This document shows, one piece after another, positions 62,357 through 64,000 of a stretch of 64,000 nucleotides of DNA; the stretch's first letter is position 1; each line of letters begins with the position of its first letter. The DNA is from an uncultured Prolixibacteraceae bacterium. GTDB taxonomy: Bacteria; Bacteroidota; Bacteroidia; Bacteroidales; Prolixibacteraceae. Below the pieces are notes generated by a model. The model saw nothing but the letters and a program-made list of their open reading frames with translations, was not told the DNA's origin and did not search any database. The stretch is taken from NCBI GenBank assembly GCA_913063265.1, contig CAJXZG010000013.1, forward strand, positions 22,354 through 86,353, written 5' to 3'. Made by a program: the position numbers and the translations under genes.

Positions 62357-63691
62357 ATGCTGATTATTCTTTTATTGATAAGTATTTTGTTTATCGTCGT
62401 TTCAACTACAAAATTTAAGTTACATCCGTTTATCGCATTATTGCTGGCAGCCATAGGTTTCGGCTTATTTTCCGGGATGCCATTGGGTGATATCGTAAAA
62501 TCGGTAAATGGCGGTTTTGGAAATACCATAGGATATATCGGAATTGTAATAGTTGCGGGTTGTGTAATTGGAACTTTTCTTGAAGAATCCGGTGGTGCAT
62601 ATATTTTGGCAAAATCGATTTTAAAAATTGTTGGCGAAAAACATGTGCCACTGGCCATGGCGATAATGGGGTATTTTGTGTCCATCCCCGTTTATGCCGA
62701 TTCAGGATTTGTGGTTTTATCACCGCTGAACAAAGCACTTTCAAAAAGAGCCAAAATATCACTGGCCGGACCGGCCATTGCTTTAGGTTTGGGACTCACC
62801 ATTACACACTGTCTGGTCCCTCCAACTCCCGGCCCGATTGCTGCCGCCGGAATTTTAAATGCCGATTTAGGTCTGGTAATCCTTGTTGGTGGAGCTGTTA
62901 GTATTATCACACTTTTGGTAGCCTGGATTTTTGCATCGAAAGTTGCTTCAAAAGTTTATATCAATCCCAATCCGGAAAAAAGTGATGAAGAAATTGTGGA
63001 AAAGGTAAAAGAAGCACCTTCTGCAATCAATGCTTTTGTTCCAATTATCGTTCCCCTGGTTTTAATTGTTTTAAAATCTGTTTCCGATTTTCCAACCCAT
63101 CCTTTAGGAACCGGTTTTGCCAAAACACTTTTTGGGTTTATTGGCGAACCTGTAATTGCATTACTTATAGGAATGTTTTTTGCTTTTCGTCTGCCCAAAA
63201 AGCTAAAAACTGAAATGCTTTCAAGCACCGGCTGGGTGGGAAAATCGTTAATTACTGCAGCAGTAATTATTCTGATAACCGGCGCAGGAGGTGCATTCGG
63301 AATGGTATTGAGGAATTCCGGAATTGCCGATTTATTAGGTGACTCACTATCAGACATAAACTTAAGTATTTGGTTGCCTTTTATAATTGCAGCATCTTTA
63401 AAAAGTGCCCAGGGTTCATCAACGGTAGCGGTAATTACTACAGCTTCTATTATGGCTCCTCTGATGACTGTTTTGGGATTTGTTTCACCTTTGGAGAAAG
63501 CACTTGTTATTGCATCAATAGGTGCCGGGTCAATGGTAGTTTCGCAGGTTAACGACAGCTTTTTTTGGGTGGTTACACAAATGTCGGATATGAATGTTAA
63601 AACAGGATACAAACTGCATACTTTGGAAACATTGGTTTGTGGATTAACCGCAATGACGGTGGTTTGGTTGACCTATATTTTGTTTACGTAG
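62357..63691 (+). CDS. GntP-family gluconate/organic acid permease
   Basis: The 444-residue protein has about 12 hydrophobic helices with GntP signatures: FKLHPFIALLLAAIGFGLFSGMP, NGGFGNTIGYIGIVIVAGCVIGTFLEESGGA, YADSGFVVLSPLNKAL, TITHCLVPPTPGPIAAAG and the closing SAQGSSTVAVITTASI and VNDSFFWVVTQMSDM. It is a proton-coupled importer of gluconate, fructuronate, glycerate or a similar acid. It is probably cotranscribed with the gene that starts at 63791. The link to a glycosidase-rich region suggests uptake of a sugar acid. Confidence 0.92.
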   Translation: MLIILLLISILFIVVSTTKFKLHPFIALLLAAIGFGLFSGMPLGDIVKSVNGGFGNTIGYIGIVIVAGCVIGTFLEESGGAYILAKSILKIVGEKHVPLAMAIMGYFVSIPVYADSGFVVLSPLNKALSKRAKISLAGPAIALGLGLTITHCLVPPTPGPIAAAGILNADLGLVILVGGAVSIITLLVAWIFASKVASKVYINPNPEKSDEEIVEKVKEAPSAINAFVPIIVPLVLIVLKSVSDFPTHPLGTGFAKTLFGFIGEPVIALLIGMFFAFRLPKKLKTEMLSSTGWVGKSLITAAVIILITGAGGAFGMVLRNSGIADLLGDSLSDINLSIWLPFIIAASLKSAQGSSTVAVITTASIMAPLMTVLGFVSPLEKALVIASIGAGSMVVSQVNDSFFWVVTQMSDMNVKTGYKLHTLETLVCGLTAMTVVWLTYILFT

Positions 63692-63698
63692 AGATACC

Positions 63699-63743
63699 CT
63701 TCGACTCTGCTTAGGGTGACTGTCAGACTGAGCGGAGTCGAAG
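63699..63743. repeat. Inverted-repeat intergenic element
   Basis: CTTCGACTCTGCT at 63699-63711 is matched by AGCGGAGTCGAAG at 63731-63743, one mismatch in 13 pairs, with a 19-base interior. This CTTCGACTC...GAGTCGAAG form is a commonly seen dispersed intergenic unit in Bacteroidota genomes. No T run follows it, so termination is doubtful. Confidence 0.55.
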
Positions 63744-63790
63744 TCTGAACATTAGGAATACAAAGAAAAATAACACATAAAAACATAAAA

Positions 63791-64000
63791 ATGAATAAAA
63801 AAGTAATACTCAATATCGAATCGGTTTACACAGCAAATGCTTTTCAAGTTGGTTCTGATTTTTATGTTGCAGCAGGTTCGGAGACCAAACCGGAAGTTTA
63901 TCTCCACAATATCAACACTGAAAAATCTGAGTTCGTTTCCGGTTGCCCGGGAGGAGTGATGAGTTTTATTCCAACACCCGGCAATCCTAACACATTCTTT
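63791..64000 (+). CDS. Start of an unknown gene, cut by window edge
   Basis: The ATG at 63791 opens a frame of 70 codons without a stop to the window end. The first residues read MNKKVILNIESVYTANAFQVG, then SDFYVAAGSETKPEVYLHNINTEKSE. There is no signal peptide, and the repeated short strands suggest a beta-rich or propeller-like start. It follows gntP after 99 bases that include the inverted repeat, so it may be a partner in the use of the imported acid. Family not recognised from this part. Confidence 0.5.
   Translation, partial: MNKKVILNIESVYTANAFQVGSDFYVAAGSETKPEVYLHNINTEKSEFVSGCPGGVMSFIPTPGNPNTFF

Noticed and set aside
62956..63612. Minus-strand frame of 218 codons opposite gntP
   Set aside because: It is antisense to a complete GntP permease; long antisense frames over hydrophobic genes are common artefacts.
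1..64000. CRISPR arrays, insertion sequences, prophage or integrative element
   Set aside because: No regularly spaced direct repeats, transposase, integrase or phage structural genes could be seen on either strand.

Overview
The window looks like chromosome of a Bacteroidota bacterium, most likely a Marinilabiliales/Prolixibacteraceae-type polysaccharide degrader; the order and family are inference. Seen directly: AT-rich DNA, very short intergenic gaps, a type IX secretion C-terminal sorting domain, a TonB-dependent receptor with an N-terminal carboxypeptidase-regulatory-like domain, many secreted lipoprotein glycosidases, and a TTTG-N20-TATTTTTG promoter of the Bacteroidota kind before a tRNA. 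I see no CRISPR array, integrase, insertion sequence or rRNA.

Layout. (1) 1-8244: end of a clan GH-A glycosidase, a 3beta-HSD-like dehydrogenase, an EthD-domain protein, three SDR oxidoreductases, a DUF1214 protein and a PAPS-type sulfotransferase. (2) 8269-19968: a compact minus-strand carbohydrate block (metallo-hydrolase, GH116, GH95, SGNH esterase, GH172/DUF2961, ChbG-like deacetylase, BNR_4 propeller, DoxX/TIM-barrel fusion) with no SusC/SusD pair. (3) 20230-36153: housekeeping and scattered genes: class II fructose-bisphosphate aldolase, CPBP protease, beta-barrel proteins, aldo/keto reductase, two paralogous cysteine-patterned small proteins, pheS, a large lipoprotein glycosidase, tRNA-Arg(CCU), a CotH/lamin-tail T9SS protein and a half-length sugar-porter MFS gene. 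(4) 36479-49345: an AsmA-like gene broken by one in-frame stop, a TAXI binding protein, a FadL-like porin, a PEP-synthase regulator, a zinc-ribbon protein, YidD, ROK kinase, GH30 and an RND/MMPL transporter. (5) 49383-61821: LolA-like protein, DUF1295 protein, second sulfotransferase, START-domain protein, lipoprotein, Old-Yellow-Enzyme flavoprotein, SDR, CysC, CysQ, TonB receptor, 3beta-HSD-like protein and a clear homologue of animal/plant steroid 5-alpha-reductase. (6) 61799-64000: membrane protein, GntP permease and the start of an unknown gene.

The most striking feature is that regions 1 and 5 together hold two sulfotransferases, PAPS-forming CysC and PAP-removing CysQ, a steroid 5-alpha-reductase homologue, a second 5-alpha-reductase-like membrane enzyme, an OYE-type ene-reductase, two 3beta-HSD-like enzymes, four SDRs, a START lipid-binding domain and an RND/LolA pair. 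I infer a system that reduces, oxidises/epimerises and sulfates a hydrophobic polycyclic alcohol (sterol, bile acid, steroid or triterpenoid), possibly released from glycosides by the neighbouring glycosidases. The substrate cannot be read from sequence.
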